A stretch of 64,000 nucleotides of DNA from Psychrobacter sp. P11G3 (GCF_001435845.1 NZ_CM003596.1:1302001-1366000), one strand, 5' to 3'; positions 55,201 to 64,000 are shown, counted from the first letter of the stretch. Numbers and translations are program-made. The notes: generated from the letters alone by a model not told the origin.

Positions 55201-55509
55201 TTAAAGCTTTAACAGCTCTTTTGCAACTTCATTGAGAAATGTTTCGATGTTAGCTTCATGACGCTGATAAAACGTCCATTGTCCATGGCGTTCGGACGTA
55301 ACCAATCCTGCTTTTTTTAACACACCCATATAATTTGAAATGGTTGATTGCGACAATCCAGCTTTTTCTTGGATGTAGCTGACGCATACCCCATCCAGAT
55401 TAGCGTGCTCTGGTAACGACGCTGGAAAGTTCGATCTGTCCTTCAACCACTTTATGATTTGACGACGCATGGGGTTGTTAAGTGCAGATATTATGTTTTC
55501 TGTATTCAT
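55201..55509 (-). CDS. ArsR family helix-turn-helix regulator
   Basis: A 102-residue winged-helix regulator. ALNNPMRRQIIKWLKDR, then VSYIQEKAGLSQSTISNYMGVLKKAGLVTSERHGQWTFYQR is the standard ArsR DNA-binding unit. The ELCVCDL-type metal motif of ArsR/SmtB is absent; one Cys lies in LDGVCVSYIQ. It may sense something other than metal. Stands alone, convergent with the SulP gene; its target is not evident. Confidence 0.88.
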   Translation of the reverse strand: MNTENIISALNNPMRRQIIKWLKDRSNFPASLPEHANLDGVCVSYIQEKAGLSQSTISNYMGVLKKAGLVTSERHGQWTFYQRHEANIETFLNEVAKELLKL

Positions 55510-56052
55510 AAAATATGTGATATCGATACCTAGTTAATAATCAACAACTGTCAGAGTGGAACATTAGATTTTTAGCTTACTCATTATGGGTCTAAACACT
55601 AAAGCGGAGTAGAATCTATCTACCACCAATGTGTCAAACATATACAAATAAATGGCTACTAGTAGGATACTGTTTATAACTAGCGTTTGTATTCTGACTA
55701 TACGTTTCTATAATAGTAGAGTATACAGCCAAAACTAGATTAATTATGACAGTTGTACTGTCTAGTCATCGGAATATTGTCGAATAGTAACAATATATGA
55801 CGGGTAAAAAAAGTCTGTATCAAATCAAATTTAACACTAAACGTTGTTACGACTGACTTATTAAATACACGTTAGTTCTTTGCAAAACCAGCAGTAAAAT
55901 AGTATTAGAAAGCTTCTGACATGACAAGGGCGTGTTGAATATTCAACACGCCCTTAATGTTTTATGTTCTTCAATTTTATTAAGATTTTTTGTTAATCTG
56001 GTTAGCGTCGCGGTCGTGTGCCAAAAAATCTAATAAACATAGTCGTAATATT
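55510..56052. other. Gene-free spacer with a perfect palindrome
   Basis: 543 bases between the ArsR and DUF2798 genes. The only structure seen is the 30-bp perfect palindrome at 55926-55955. Confidence 0.45.
55926..55955. repeat. Perfect 30-bp palindrome
   Basis: AAGGGCGTGTTGAAT is followed immediately by its exact reverse complement. It lies 98 bases past the end of the MarR-SIP-DUF2798 operon. On the minus strand no T-run follows, and on the plus strand only AATGTTTT, so it is either a weak terminator or a protein site. Confidence 0.7.
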
Positions 56053-56583
56053 TTAGCTTTTTAGAAATGTCTCAATTTTTGGTTTAATAGTCATAGAAAC
56101 AATGACCATTAACGTCAATCCTACTGGTAATGCAACTAGAAACCCTTCTAACCAGCCGTTCAAAAATGCCGTTTGATTGGCAAAACCAATCGTCTTTGAG
56201 GCGGTGCTAAAGGCCAACATAGACTCCATTATGCAAGCCATCAATATGCCTGTGATGAGGTTACGTTTGTACGCTTTGGTATTAGGTAGCTTATGATTAA
56301 TGTATTTTGTGACCAGACCCATCAGTAAGAAGCCAATCGGCATAATCGCATACGCTGCAAGTAACGCTCTAGACCAGTCTATAAAAAATGTATCGGAATA
56401 CCCGACATTCATATAGGTCATCACACCTGTTAAGAGACCACCTATGACAGTCATCAAAGCAAGGATTAATAACACTTTGTAGAGCAACGGTGTTTTTTTA
56501 ACACCATCATTCTTAGCGCCATTGTTTTTATTACCATCAATGAGCAGGGTCTCGGTATTTGCTGGCATAGTATTTGGAGCCAT
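56053..56583 (-). CDS. DUF2798 membrane protein, two-repeat
   Basis: A 176-residue protein with four membrane helices arranged as two DUF2798-type hairpins (about residues 35-90 and 105-170; LLAAYAIMPIGFLLMGL and WLEGFLVALPVGLTLMVIV are the repeated second helices). The N-terminal 30 residues are Asn-rich. Function unknown. It is the last gene of an operon with a MarR regulator and a siderophore-interacting protein, 30 bases behind the latter. AGGAAAA precedes the ATG. Confidence 0.85.
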   Translation of the reverse strand: MAPNTMPANTETLLIDGNKNNGAKNDGVKKTPLLYKVLLILALMTVIGGLLTGVMTYMNVGYSDTFFIDWSRALLAAYAIMPIGFLLMGLVTKYINHKLPNTKAYKRNLITGILMACIMESMLAFSTASKTIGFANQTAFLNGWLEGFLVALPVGLTLMVIVSMTIKPKIETFLKS

Positions 56584-56613
56584 AGTTATTTTCCTATCAT
56601 AAAGAGCGATTAA

Positions 56614-57408
56614 TTAATCGGTGTTTTTTTCTGCTTGTCGATCGCTTACAGATTGGTCTTCTGCAACACCTGCTTTCCAGTAAGAAAATGCATATAGTTC
56701 GTCTTTAGACCACTGTTGCTCGACCTTTAGATAATGACGCAGGGCTTTGACAGATGAGAATTCGCTAGCGATATAAGCAAAACGGCTCTGTTCTGCAGTT
56801 GGCAAATCGAGAGATTTCACTGTGTCGATTAATTGGCTGCCTTGCGTTGGATCTGGGTTGTGTAACCATGTCATGGTGATATTGGCCGCTGTCGACAATT
56901 CTTGCTCATCTTCTGTACCGTGTACTTCAATGATGCATTGACCAGTCGCGCTGGCAGGCAAGCTTTCTAATATCGAGCCGAGCACTGGTATCGCTGTGGC
57001 ATCGCCAATCAATAGAAAATTATCTGCATCAGGACAAAGCGCTTTGGTTTTAGGCTTCATTAAGATACCAATCTCGTCGCCAACCTCAGCATGAGTGGCC
57101 CAACCTGAAGCAGGGGCTTCGTCACCATGAGCGACAAAATCAATCCAGATCTGTTGTTTTGCTACATCAACGCCGCGATGAGTATAAGTGCGAATAACGA
57201 AAGTAGTATTGTCATTTAGGTCAATTGGCTGAGCTTTATCGACAGGGATAAGCACTTTGTTGTTTGCACCAACTGTCATGGTCGCGATATTGGCAATAGT
57301 ATCTGCTTGGCCTGTGAGGTATATACGGATGTAGTGCGGAGTAATCATTTGCTTGTGAGCAACAGTCATGATTTCGCGTACGGGTTTTTGATTTATTGTG
57401 TTATTCAT
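56614..57408 (-). CDS. Siderophore-interacting protein (ViuB-like FAD oxidoreductase)
   Basis: A 264-residue flavoprotein of the siderophore-interacting family, which reduces ferric siderophores with NAD(P)H or ferredoxin to release iron. The FAD site VIRTYTHRGVD (RxYT) is near residue 75, VAHGDEAPASGWA near 95, and the C-terminal domain has LLIGDATAIPVLGSILE and AFSYWKAGVAEDQ. AAGGACAG precedes the ATG. It is 16 bases behind the MarR gene. Confidence 0.92.
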   Translation of the reverse strand: MNNTINQKPVREIMTVAHKQMITPHYIRIYLTGQADTIANIATMTVGANNKVLIPVDKAQPIDLNDNTTFVIRTYTHRGVDVAKQQIWIDFVAHGDEAPASGWATHAEVGDEIGILMKPKTKALCPDADNFLLIGDATAIPVLGSILESLPASATGQCIIEVHGTEDEQELSTAANITMTWLHNPDPTQGSQLIDTVKSLDLPTAEQSRFAYIASEFSSVKALRHYLKVEQQWSKDELYAFSYWKAGVAEDQSVSDRQAEKNTD

Positions 57409-57424
57409 GTGGATCTGTCCTTAC

Positions 57425-57868
57425 TTATTTATCGGTAGTCTTGCTGCTGCTAACGTTGTCTATCATGGTGCGACTGACACGGAAAAATAACGCAAGCTCT
57501 ACGAGGCTTAAATCTTTCGTTAATTGCTGCCTTGTCCATTCTTCTGCTGCATCAAGCTTTGTCATAACTTGTTCGCCTTTAGGGGTCAGCTGTAGTAATT
57601 GGCTGCGACCATCAAGCGGGTTATCTGTCTTCAAGATTAGCTCAGCCGCCAAAAGGTCATTTAAGGCACGAGTGATTTGCGCTTTGTCTCGCTGCATGTG
57701 TTTAGAGATCGATAGCGCAGTACTGTTTGGGTTATAACAGACACCTTTTAACGTTCTGATATTGGTCACGGACAACTCGACACCTTGCTGGCGAATGCCT
57801 TCTAGCAACAGGTTGGTATAGGTATGCATCAATTGATGTAGTGTTTCGCTCAATGAATTATTAGACAT
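57425..57868 (-). CDS. MarR family transcriptional regulator
   Basis: A 147-residue winged-helix repressor. VTNIRTLKGVCYNPNSTALSISKHMQRDKAQITRALNDLLAAELI is the recognition unit and NPLDGRSQLLQLTPKGEQV the wing. It heads the operon with the siderophore-interacting protein and DUF2798 genes. Two near-identical 19-bp palindromic sites just upstream of its start make autoregulation likely. AAAGAG precedes the ATG at 57868. Confidence 0.92.
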   Translation of the reverse strand: MSNNSLSETLHQLMHTYTNLLLEGIRQQGVELSVTNIRTLKGVCYNPNSTALSISKHMQRDKAQITRALNDLLAAELILKTDNPLDGRSQLLQLTPKGEQVMTKLDAAEEWTRQQLTKDLSLVELALFFRVSRTMIDNVSSSKTTDK

Positions 57869-57885
57869 AAAAACTCTTTGATATA

Positions 57886-57932
57886 GTTGATAGGAGCAAC
57901 TATATAGAATAAGGTTGATAGTGTCAACTATA
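57886..57932 (-). promoter_or_regulatory. Twin operator of the MarR operon
   Basis: GTTGATAGGAGCAACTATA (57886-57904) and GTTGATAGTGTCAACTATA (57914-57932) are palindromic 19-mers that differ only at the three central bases, with starts 28 bases apart. The nearer copy is 18 bases from the MarR start codon, so a bound repressor would block transcription or initiation. Confidence 0.75.
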
Positions 57933-58153
57933 AAGTGATTTTTAAAGGAGTGTCTGTATCTATAGTTAGATAATTTTCAATGAAATAAGTTATTAGGAAG
58001 TAAGAAAAATAAGGGTATATATTGAAGGAGGAGCTCTTGGATTAAAGGGTTTTATGACTAGGAGGCTTTGTAATTAAGAAGATTTTTAACTAACAAGCAT
58101 CGTGATTAACAAATGCTGTGATTAATAATTTCTAGAATTAAAAAGCAGGCATA

Positions 58154-58182
58154 AAAAAAGCTGAGATATACTCAGCTTTTTT
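58154..58182. terminator. Terminator of rpoD
   Basis: A perfect 12-bp stem AAAAAAGCTGAG/CTCAGCTTTTTT with a 5-base loop, 55 bases past the rpoD stop; functional in both directions. Confidence 0.9.
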
Positions 58183-58236
58183 ATTTTTGGCAACTATCTG
58201 AAACCTATTAGTTAGGCTCAGTATTTCTCTGAAAAT

Positions 58237-60159
58237 TTAATCATTTTCAAGGAAAGAGCGCAAATGCTCAGAACGTGATGGATGACGCAATTTACGCAAT
58301 GCTTTTGCCTCAATCTGACGAATACGCTCACGCGTTACATCGAACTGTTTACCGACTTCTTCTAGCGTATGATCCGTTGGCATATCGATACCGAAACGCA
58401 TTTTTAGGACACGCGCTTCACGCTCAGTCAGGTTGCCGAGTACATCACGAGTCGCTTCTTGCAAACCAGCAGCTGTTGCATCATCAACAGGGCTTGAAAT
58501 CGTACCATCTTCGATAAAATCACCTAGGTGCGAATCTTCATCATCACCGATAGGGGTTTCCATAGAGATAGGTTCTTTAGCAATCTTCAGCACTTTACGG
58601 ACTTTAACTTCGTCCATCTCTAAGCGTTCGCCTAATTCCTCAGGCGTTGGCTCGCGCCCCATTTCCTGTAGCAACTGACGTGAGACACGGTTGATCTTGT
58701 TGATCGTCTCAATCATATGCACAGGGATACGAATGGTACGCGCCTGGTCAGCGATAGAGCGAGTAATCGCCTGACGAATCCACCAAGTGGCATAGGTCGA
58801 GAACTTATAACCACGGCGATATTCAAATTTATCAACGGCTTTCATCAGACCGATGTTACCTTCTTGGATAAGATCCAAGAACTGTAGGCCACGGTTAGTA
58901 TATTTTTTGGCGATAGAGATAACCAGACGTAGGTTAGCTTCAACCATTTCTTTTTTCGCGCGGCGAGCTTTTGCTTCACCAACCGCCATACGACGTGCCA
59001 CATCTTTCATATCGTGGATTTTCATGTCGAGCTGCTGCTCGTAATCACGGATGCGACGTTGGAGTAAAATAACGTCATCAGTGACTTTTTCTAGCGTACC
59101 AGCAAATGCAGGCTTACCTTTGATACGTTCAATCAACCAATCAACATTGGTTTCATTGCTAGGGAAGGTCTTACGGAACTCTTCACGCGGCATACGACCA
59201 CGGCGAATCACCAAACGCATGATTTGACGCTCTTGCTTACGCACGTCGTCATAGACGTCATGCATGATGGCCATGACTTGGTCTGACAAGCGATTGTTTA
59301 GCTTTAGCATCATAAAGCGCTCAGCAAGTAGAGCATACGCGGTATCAGCCTGTACGCTACCACGGCCATAATCAAGCAATGCTTGCTTGGCTTTGATAAA
59401 TAGATGCTCGATTTCTTCTAGGCGTAAACGAACTTCTTCTGGATCAAGACCACTGGTTTCTTCTTCAGCTTCTTCTTCAACGTCGTCTTCGTCTTCATCG
59501 TCATCATCAAGCGCAGCTGCTTTCGCATTGATCTTGGCTTTGATAACCGGTGGGTTTTCTTTTTCTTCTTTAATGCGCTCACGCTCTTCTTTCGCTGCCT
59601 CTTTTGCTTCTTGGGCTGCGATTTTGTCTTCTTCGGTTTCAGGATCTAAGAAACCAGTGATGACGTCAGATAGTTTCTTTTCGCCATCTTGTACTTTTTC
59701 ATATTCGTCAAGGACGAACTGTACGGTGCCAGGCCAATAAGCCATGGCATGCTGTACATCACGAATACCTTCTTCGATACGCTTAGCAATGGCAATCTCG
59801 CCTTCGCGAGTTAGTAGGTCAACCGTACCCATTTCACGCATATACATACGTACAGGGTCAGTGGTACGACCAGGCTCAGTTTCAACAGAAGCGAGTACTG
59901 CCGCTGCCTCATCTGCTGCCATATCATCATCGCTTGAATCATCGTTCATCAAGATGTCATCGGCATCAGGAGCTGATTCAAAGATTTTGATACCGACATC
60001 GGTCAGCATTTGCACAATGTCTTCGATCTGATCGCTTTCGGTAATAGAGTCGGGCAGCTGGTCATTCACCTCAGCGTAGGTAAGATACCCTTGCTCTTTG
60101 CCCATTTGGATTAAGGTGGCCAGTTGAGATGTGGACTTAGAAACTGACTTATCGTTCAT
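58237..60159 (-). CDS. rpoD: RNA polymerase primary sigma factor (sigma-70)
   Basis: A 640-residue housekeeping sigma factor. Region 1.1 ([23 protein letters not shown]) is N-terminal; region 1.2 contains [21 protein letters not shown] near 101. The non-conserved insertion has an acidic run (residues 218-235). Regions 2.2-2.4 ([39 protein letters not shown]), 3 and 4.2 ([27 protein letters not shown]) are intact. I start at ATG 60159, where family homology begins; an ATG nine codons earlier is possible. dnaG lies upstream on the same strand after about 516 bases. Confidence 0.96.
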   Translation of the reverse strand: MNDKSVSKSTSQLATLIQMGKEQGYLTYAEVNDQLPDSITESDQIEDIVQMLTDVGIKIFESAPDADDILMNDDSSDDDMAADEAAAVLASVETEPGRTTDPVRMYMREMGTVDLLTREGEIAIAKRIEEGIRDVQHAMAYWPGTVQFVLDEYEKVQDGEKKLSDVITGFLDPETEEDKIAAQEAKEAAKEERERIKEEKENPPVIKAKINAKAAALDDDDEDEDDVEEEAEEETSGLDPEEVRLRLEEIEHLFIKAKQALLDYGRGSVQADTAYALLAERFMMLKLNNRLSDQVMAIMHDVYDDVRKQERQIMRLVIRRGRMPREEFRKTFPSNETNVDWLIERIKGKPAFAGTLEKVTDDVILLQRRIRDYEQQLDMKIHDMKDVARRMAVGEAKARRAKKEMVEANLRLVISIAKKYTNRGLQFLDLIQEGNIGLMKAVDKFEYRRGYKFSTYATWWIRQAITRSIADQARTIRIPVHMIETINKINRVSRQLLQEMGREPTPEELGERLEMDEVKVRKVLKIAKEPISMETPIGDDEDSHLGDFIEDGTISSPVDDATAAGLQEATRDVLGNLTEREARVLKMRFGIDMPTDHTLEEVGKQFDVTRERIRQIEAKALRKLRHPSRSEHLRSFLEND

Positions 60160-60675
60160 AAATACTCGCTTACTTGCATCGGACATTTTTATATTGTGAC
60201 TCGCTATCGCTCGCTCTTTGCGTTGATCTTATCAATCGATTGATCAAAATATGGCGTAGAGGTTGTCAATAATATCAAAAATGAGTTGATATGAATAAAG
60301 GCTCAAAACACTACAATAACAATGCTGATAAACAGCTAAAAATTAGAAAAGCTAAAAAGACTTCAATATGGTACTTAAAAAAATACAGACTTAATAAATA
60401 GTATCTAAAAGCTGATACGTAAAAATAATACCTAAAATTTGTGCTTAACGATGCATGCTCACAATCATTCACCAAGCAGTGCTGTCAATATACAGCGACA
60501 CAGTTTAACACAGACCACAGTCGTCAAGCACGAGCTAGTGATAGCTACCGACCATTTTTTACTGATTATTTACCACCAGCGAAATGATTTAGGAGCGACT
60601 CATGCTACTGGGCATAATCATTAGTAGTGGGGGCAGCTGCTAGACTTTTAAAGGGTCGCCATTTGAAATTAAACA
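60160..60675. other. dnaG-rpoD spacer
   Basis: 516 bases, AT-rich, upstream of rpoD. In E. coli these genes share an operon with internal promoters; the long gap here suggests rpoD has its own promoter. I see no clear terminator or promoter. Confidence 0.4.
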
Positions 60676-62895
60676 TTAAGACTGCACAGTGACCATCTGG
60701 GCAGATTGCTCTGCCTGCTGTGCCCGTAGCCAATCATTCAATAATTGGGTTTGTTTGCGAACGATCGCAAGCTTAATATGATCTGGGTTCTGTATCAGCT
60801 CTTGTATTTTTTTCTTCATGTTGCGCTCAAGCAGCTGACTGACTAGCTCTTCGATTAGACCATCAAGCCCCAAAATATTACGTGCAGTTAGCGCTTTATA
60901 GAAGCCGCCCCAATTACGGCTGAGCATGTCTTGGGTCGCAGGCTTTACGTTTGATAAGATAAAATGCGCCGCTGCATTGACGTCTTTTGGTAGGTAATTA
61001 AGACAGCGCTTGATGGTGCTTACGATGTCTAGCAAAGCAGCATCTTGCAAGTCTTCCCAGGCAAGAGGACGTAGGGTATCAGGCGATGCTTTTTGTTTTA
61101 TATGGGCAGGTAGGTGTAAGCCATTAATCCCTGACTGTTGCCAAATCGACTCAATAGGGTCATCGATTAACGCGCGCGGCTGAAACAAAAAGCACAGCTG
61201 CAATTGCTGACTGATGGTCATATCACCATCAAAATCTAGCAGCGCATCTTTGGCCTCGACATTCTGACTGCGCCTGCCGCCAAGCTTTTGATAAACGTCA
61301 TTGTTGAGCAAATAGCGAAAGCTACTGCCTTTGGGTAAGGCGGTCGTCAACGAGCGTACTTGGGACATGAGCTTGGCTTTGCCTTCAGCCAGACTCATGT
61401 CATAACGCTCACTCAAATACGCAAAAATATACTGTGATAGCGGCATGGCATTAGCGATTTGCTCACGCATGGCATCGCTGCCCTGACTCTTAATAAAAGT
61501 ATCAGGATCATGATTGTTAGGCAGGGTTAAAAACCGCAGCTCTTTGTCATCGGCCAGTACAGGCAGCGCAACTTCAAGTGTACGCCAAGCGGCTTTTTGT
61601 CCTGCACTATCCCCATCAAAGCTCAAAGTAAGCGTTGGATTAAGTGTCAGTAGACGCGATATTTGGCTTTCATTAATCGCTGTACCCATCGAGGCGATTG
61701 CCCCATAGATACCCGCTTGATAAAGGGCGATCACATCCATATAGCCTTCGACCACCAGCCAGCTGTCTGCGCGCTGCTGACGTGATTCATAATAGCCGTA
61801 TAGTACATGCTGCTTATGAAAGACGGGCGAGTCTGAGGAGTTGATATATTTAGGCTTTACTTCGTCATCGAGCGCCCGGCCACCAAAGCCAATGGTGCGG
61901 CCTTGATTATCACGAATTGGGAAGATGACTCGGTCGCGCAATAGATCGTAGTCGCGGCCAGACTCTGATTGACGTACCAATCCTAAGGCTTTTAGACCCT
62001 CAATATCCTGCGGAAATTGATGCTCAAGATGCTGCCAACCAAATGGCGCATAGCCAAGACCAAAGGTCTCAAAGGTGTCTTCGGTGATACCGCGTGATAA
62101 AAAGTAGTGTTTGGCATGGGGATGCGTGGTCAAATTGTGCTGATAAAACTGTTGGATCTGCTCTAGCAGCTCATATAGATTGCCATCTTTATCATCGCTT
62201 TGCTCAATACCATGAGCGTCCTGCATACCAGCGCTAGTATCGGTATCTGTCAGCCATGCTGGCGGATAGCCACTGTCATCTGAATGGTTTGGTGAATAAG
62301 GCTCTGAGGAATACGAGTCCATCGAATAGGACACTGAATCATACGCCTCTAATGGTGGAAAGTTCTCGTAGCCCTGATTGTCATTATAAATGGGCTGGTC
62401 GATGTAGTTTTGGTCACTTTGGGCAACATTATTTTGATGATTGTCTTGATAAATGTCTTGACGATTATTTTGATGGTTGTCTTGATTTGTACCGTCTTGA
62501 CCTACTTTGCTATGTTCTACAGTTGGGCTAGGCACATTGTACACAGGTGGCGGTGCAATGGGTTTGGGTGCGCGACGTTGATAACTAACGTTTTGCTGTT
62601 CTTCTTTCGGTACTTCAATGCCTGTTTGTTTTGATAGTTCATTGACCGCTTCAATAAATGTCAAATTTTCATAATCACGCAAAAAACTGATGGCATTGCC
62701 ACCGACGCTACAGCCAAAGCAGTGATAGATGTTTTTTTGTGGATTGACATAAAAGGAAGGCGATTTTTCACCGTGAAAAGGGCAGCAGCCTTTATATTCA
62801 CTACCAGCGCGTTTGAGCGTGGTGTGTTTGCCAATGATGCTGATCAGGTCAGCTTGGCTATTTAGTTGTTCAAGAATATGGTTAGGAATGCTCAT
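60676..62895 (-). CDS. dnaG: DNA primase with a long low-complexity linker
   Basis: A 739-residue primase (E. coli 581). The CHC2 zinc domain is intact, with Cys38, His41, Cys59 and Cys62. Then follows an unusual linker, residues about 98-238, rich in Asn, Gln, Asp, Tyr, Ser and Pro, including 12-residue repeats around QDNHQNN. The catalytic core begins near 239, with VEGYMDVIALYQAGIYGAIASMGTAI (TOPRIM Glu), LSFDGDSAGQKAAWR (Asp pair) and DPDTFIKSQG. The C-terminal helicase-binding region ends the protein. Essential for Okazaki fragment priming. rpsU is not next to it here. Confidence 0.95.
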   Translation of the reverse strand: MSIPNHILEQLNSQADLISIIGKHTTLKRAGSEYKGCCPFHGEKSPSFYVNPQKNIYHCFGCSVGGNAISFLRDYENLTFIEAVNELSKQTGIEVPKEEQQNVSYQRRAPKPIAPPPVYNVPSPTVEHSKVGQDGTNQDNHQNNRQDIYQDNHQNNVAQSDQNYIDQPIYNDNQGYENFPPLEAYDSVSYSMDSYSSEPYSPNHSDDSGYPPAWLTDTDTSAGMQDAHGIEQSDDKDGNLYELLEQIQQFYQHNLTTHPHAKHYFLSRGITEDTFETFGLGYAPFGWQHLEHQFPQDIEGLKALGLVRQSESGRDYDLLRDRVIFPIRDNQGRTIGFGGRALDDEVKPKYINSSDSPVFHKQHVLYGYYESRQQRADSWLVVEGYMDVIALYQAGIYGAIASMGTAINESQISRLLTLNPTLTLSFDGDSAGQKAAWRTLEVALPVLADDKELRFLTLPNNHDPDTFIKSQGSDAMREQIANAMPLSQYIFAYLSERYDMSLAEGKAKLMSQVRSLTTALPKGSSFRYLLNNDVYQKLGGRRSQNVEAKDALLDFDGDMTISQQLQLCFLFQPRALIDDPIESIWQQSGINGLHLPAHIKQKASPDTLRPLAWEDLQDAALLDIVSTIKRCLNYLPKDVNAAAHFILSNVKPATQDMLSRNWGGFYKALTARNILGLDGLIEELVSQLLERNMKKKIQELIQNPDHIKLAIVRKQTQLLNDWLRAQQAEQSAQMVTVQS
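62428..62486 (-). repeat. 36-base-period repeat encoding the Asn/Gln repeats of DnaG
   Basis: A 23-base segment at 62428-62450 recurs at 62464-62486 with one mismatch, a 36-base (12-codon) period. It encodes the duplicated QDNHQNN motif. Confidence 0.75.
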
Positions 62896-63034
62896 ACAAA
62901 AAACAGTTTACCATAGGTCGATTATGTTGGGGCAGAGGTAATAAGGTACTGCTAGAAAAATAAGGCCAACATAATGTTGACCTTATTATCAATGAATACA
63001 GACTGTGTTAGCTAGGCTAAAAGACTTTACGTAA

Positions 63035-64000
63035 TCAATTATTATCCATATCGCTCACACTGTCGTCATTTAGCGTAGTGCGACGTGTTGGATTGGTATT
63101 TAGGGGATCGACGTTGGCTTCTCTTGCAGTTGAGCCAGTGCTTGATTGACTGGTCACGCGCTCAGCTGACGCTTCAGGCAGACCTAAGCCCACGCTAATA
63201 CCATTACGTGCGGCAGCATTATTGGCGACTGGAGTATTGGCAGGCGTCGTATTTGTCCCTGCTAGTCTCAACTGGGCTGCATTACGAATCATTTGTGTCT
63301 TAGTTGCGCCGTTATACTCGCCAGACGCGACTGATTTGTCAGTTGTGTTCGAACGACCAAGCTTGCCAAAGGTGATTTTATTGAGCCAAGTACGGTCACG
63401 TTTGGTGCTTAATTTCACACTACCATTGCTGGTTAGCATTTCTGGGTAGTTGATCTGCAACAGCGTTTTGTACTCATTGGCCAAATCGGTTAGACCAAGT
63501 TTTTCATGGCTATAGGCTAGTACCGCAAGAGCATCTGGCGTTGACTCACTCAGCGGGTAGTACTGGAATACCCATTTGGCACGGTTAACCGCTGCTACAT
63601 AAGCTTCACGCTCGATATACCAATTGGCTGCGCTCATTTCGCTCTCAGCAAACTGATTATAGATAAACGTCATACGCTGAGCGGCATCTGGTGCATATGG
63701 GCTGTTTGGATATTTATTAATAAGCTCTTGGAAGTTGGCAAAGGCAATACGCAAATACGCGGTATCACGCTCAGCTTGGTTCAGTTTAAATAGCTTTAGG
63801 CTCTCAGATGAACCTTCCATATTAGCTACACCGCGCACATAGTAGGCGTAGCTGACTTGTGGGTTAGACGGATACAGACGGATAAACTGCTCAGCACTTG
63901 CTGCCGCCATCTCATACTTATCGCCTTCGTATTGTGCATACATCATGTCAAGCAAGGCTTGTTCAGCGTACTGTCCGGTTGGGTAGAATGTGCGCAGATT
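63035..64000 (-). CDS. bamD: Outer membrane assembly lipoprotein BamD (5' end cut by window)
   Basis: The frame runs to the window edge, with family sequence (TFYPTGQYAEQALLDMMYAQYE) before any internal start, so the lipoprotein signal is outside. TPR helices follow: MAAASAEQFIRLYPSNPQVSYAYYVRGVANM, AFANFQELINKYPNSPYAPDAAQRM and EREAYVAAVNRAKWVFQYYPLSESTPDALAVLAYSHEKLG. BamD is the essential TPR lipoprotein of the BAM complex that inserts beta-barrels. The C-terminal ~130 residues are a polar Thr/Asn/Ala-rich extension beyond the E. coli protein (245 residues). Divided from dnaG by about 140 bases. Confidence 0.93.
   Translation of the reverse strand, partial: NLRTFYPTGQYAEQALLDMMYAQYEGDKYEMAAASAEQFIRLYPSNPQVSYAYYVRGVANMEGSSESLKLFKLNQAERDTAYLRIAFANFQELINKYPNSPYAPDAAQRMTFIYNQFAESEMSAANWYIEREAYVAAVNRAKWVFQYYPLSESTPDALAVLAYSHEKLGLTDLANEYKTLLQINYPEMLTSNGSVKLSTKRDRTWLNKITFGKLGRSNTTDKSVASGEYNGATKTQMIRNAAQLRLAGTNTTPANTPVANNAAARNGISVGLGLPEASAERVTSQSSTGSTAREANVDPLNTNPTRRTTLNDDSVSDMDNN

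Larger units (their letters stand above)
57869..58236. other. Spacer between rpoD and the MarR operon
   Basis: 368 bases. It holds the twin operator at one end and the rpoD terminator at the other. Between 58070 and 58140 a degenerate GTGATTAA/GTAATTAA motif recurs several times. Confidence 0.5.

Noticed and set aside
59387..60031. Two Ser-rich plus-strand frames opposite rpoD
   Set aside because: They mirror the acidic and Lys/Glu-rich stretches of RpoD and have no independent support.
1..64000. tRNA, rRNA, tmRNA or known riboswitch genes
   Set aside because: I looked in the intergenic regions for T-loop motifs and characteristic cores and saw none; a covariance search could still find a diverged small RNA.

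Overview
The window is an ordinary stretch of a moderately low-GC gammaproteobacterial chromosome, most likely a Psychrobacter-type member of the Moraxellaceae. The basis is the gene content and order (gpsA-sixA-gspL-gspM, cvpA-purF, nrdA/nrdB/ferredoxin, dnaG-rpoD beside bamD), the protein sequences as I recognise them, and the long Asn/Gln/Ser/Asp-rich low-complexity extensions on housekeeping proteins (DnaG, SecF, GpsA, LipB). I see no rRNA, tRNA, CRISPR array, prophage or intact insertion sequence. Both window edges cut a gene: mesX at the left and bamD at the right.

Layout. 0-4 kb: mesX-mesD plus a flavin reductase (a folate-independent, oxygenase-assisted methionine synthase cluster) and a TauE/SafE permease. 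4-8 kb: ppa, lipB, an aldehyde dehydrogenase. 8-11 kb: a betaine/choline-type ABC importer in which the binding protein and permease are one polypeptide, plus its ATPase. 11-18 kb: pncB, xseA-xseB, a lipoprotein, an alpha/beta hydrolase, zapE, a nitroreductase. 18-23 kb: gpsA, sixA, gspL-gspM, a small membrane protein. 23-27 kb: pyrD-cvpA and purF. 27-33 kb (minus strand): azlC-azlD, a MATE exporter, yajC and secD-secF. 34-41 kb: a CNNM-type membrane protein, a secreted NTF2-like protein, and two lytic transglycosylases (one with seven LysM modules). 41-44 kb: a gene-free kilobase with palindromes, a Nif3-like protein, a DegS-like protease. 44-50.5 kb: class Ia ribonucleotide reductase, with nrdA and nrdB separated by an AT-rich accessory segment and a REP-like repeat cluster. 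51-55.5 kb: DUF493, bestrophin, SulP and an ArsR regulator. 56-58 kb: a MarR/siderophore-interacting protein/DUF2798 operon with a twin operator. 58-64 kb: rpoD, dnaG, bamD.

How genes work together. MesX, MesD and the reductase form a plausible methionine unit. NrdA, NrdB and the YfaE-like ferredoxin form the deoxynucleotide unit, with a candidate NrdR site upstream. YajC-SecD-SecF serve protein export, and GspL-GspM are the inner-membrane platform part of a type II secretion system whose other genes lie elsewhere. The MarR operon links an iron/redox flavoprotein with a membrane protein under one probable repressor.

The best leads are the MesX/MesD/reductase cluster, the accessory insert inside nrdA-nrdB, the twin 19-bp MarR-type operator, the palindromic gene-free kilobase at 40.7-41.8 kb, the fused ABC importer, and the long DnaG linker. 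No completely unknown multi-gene system is evident.
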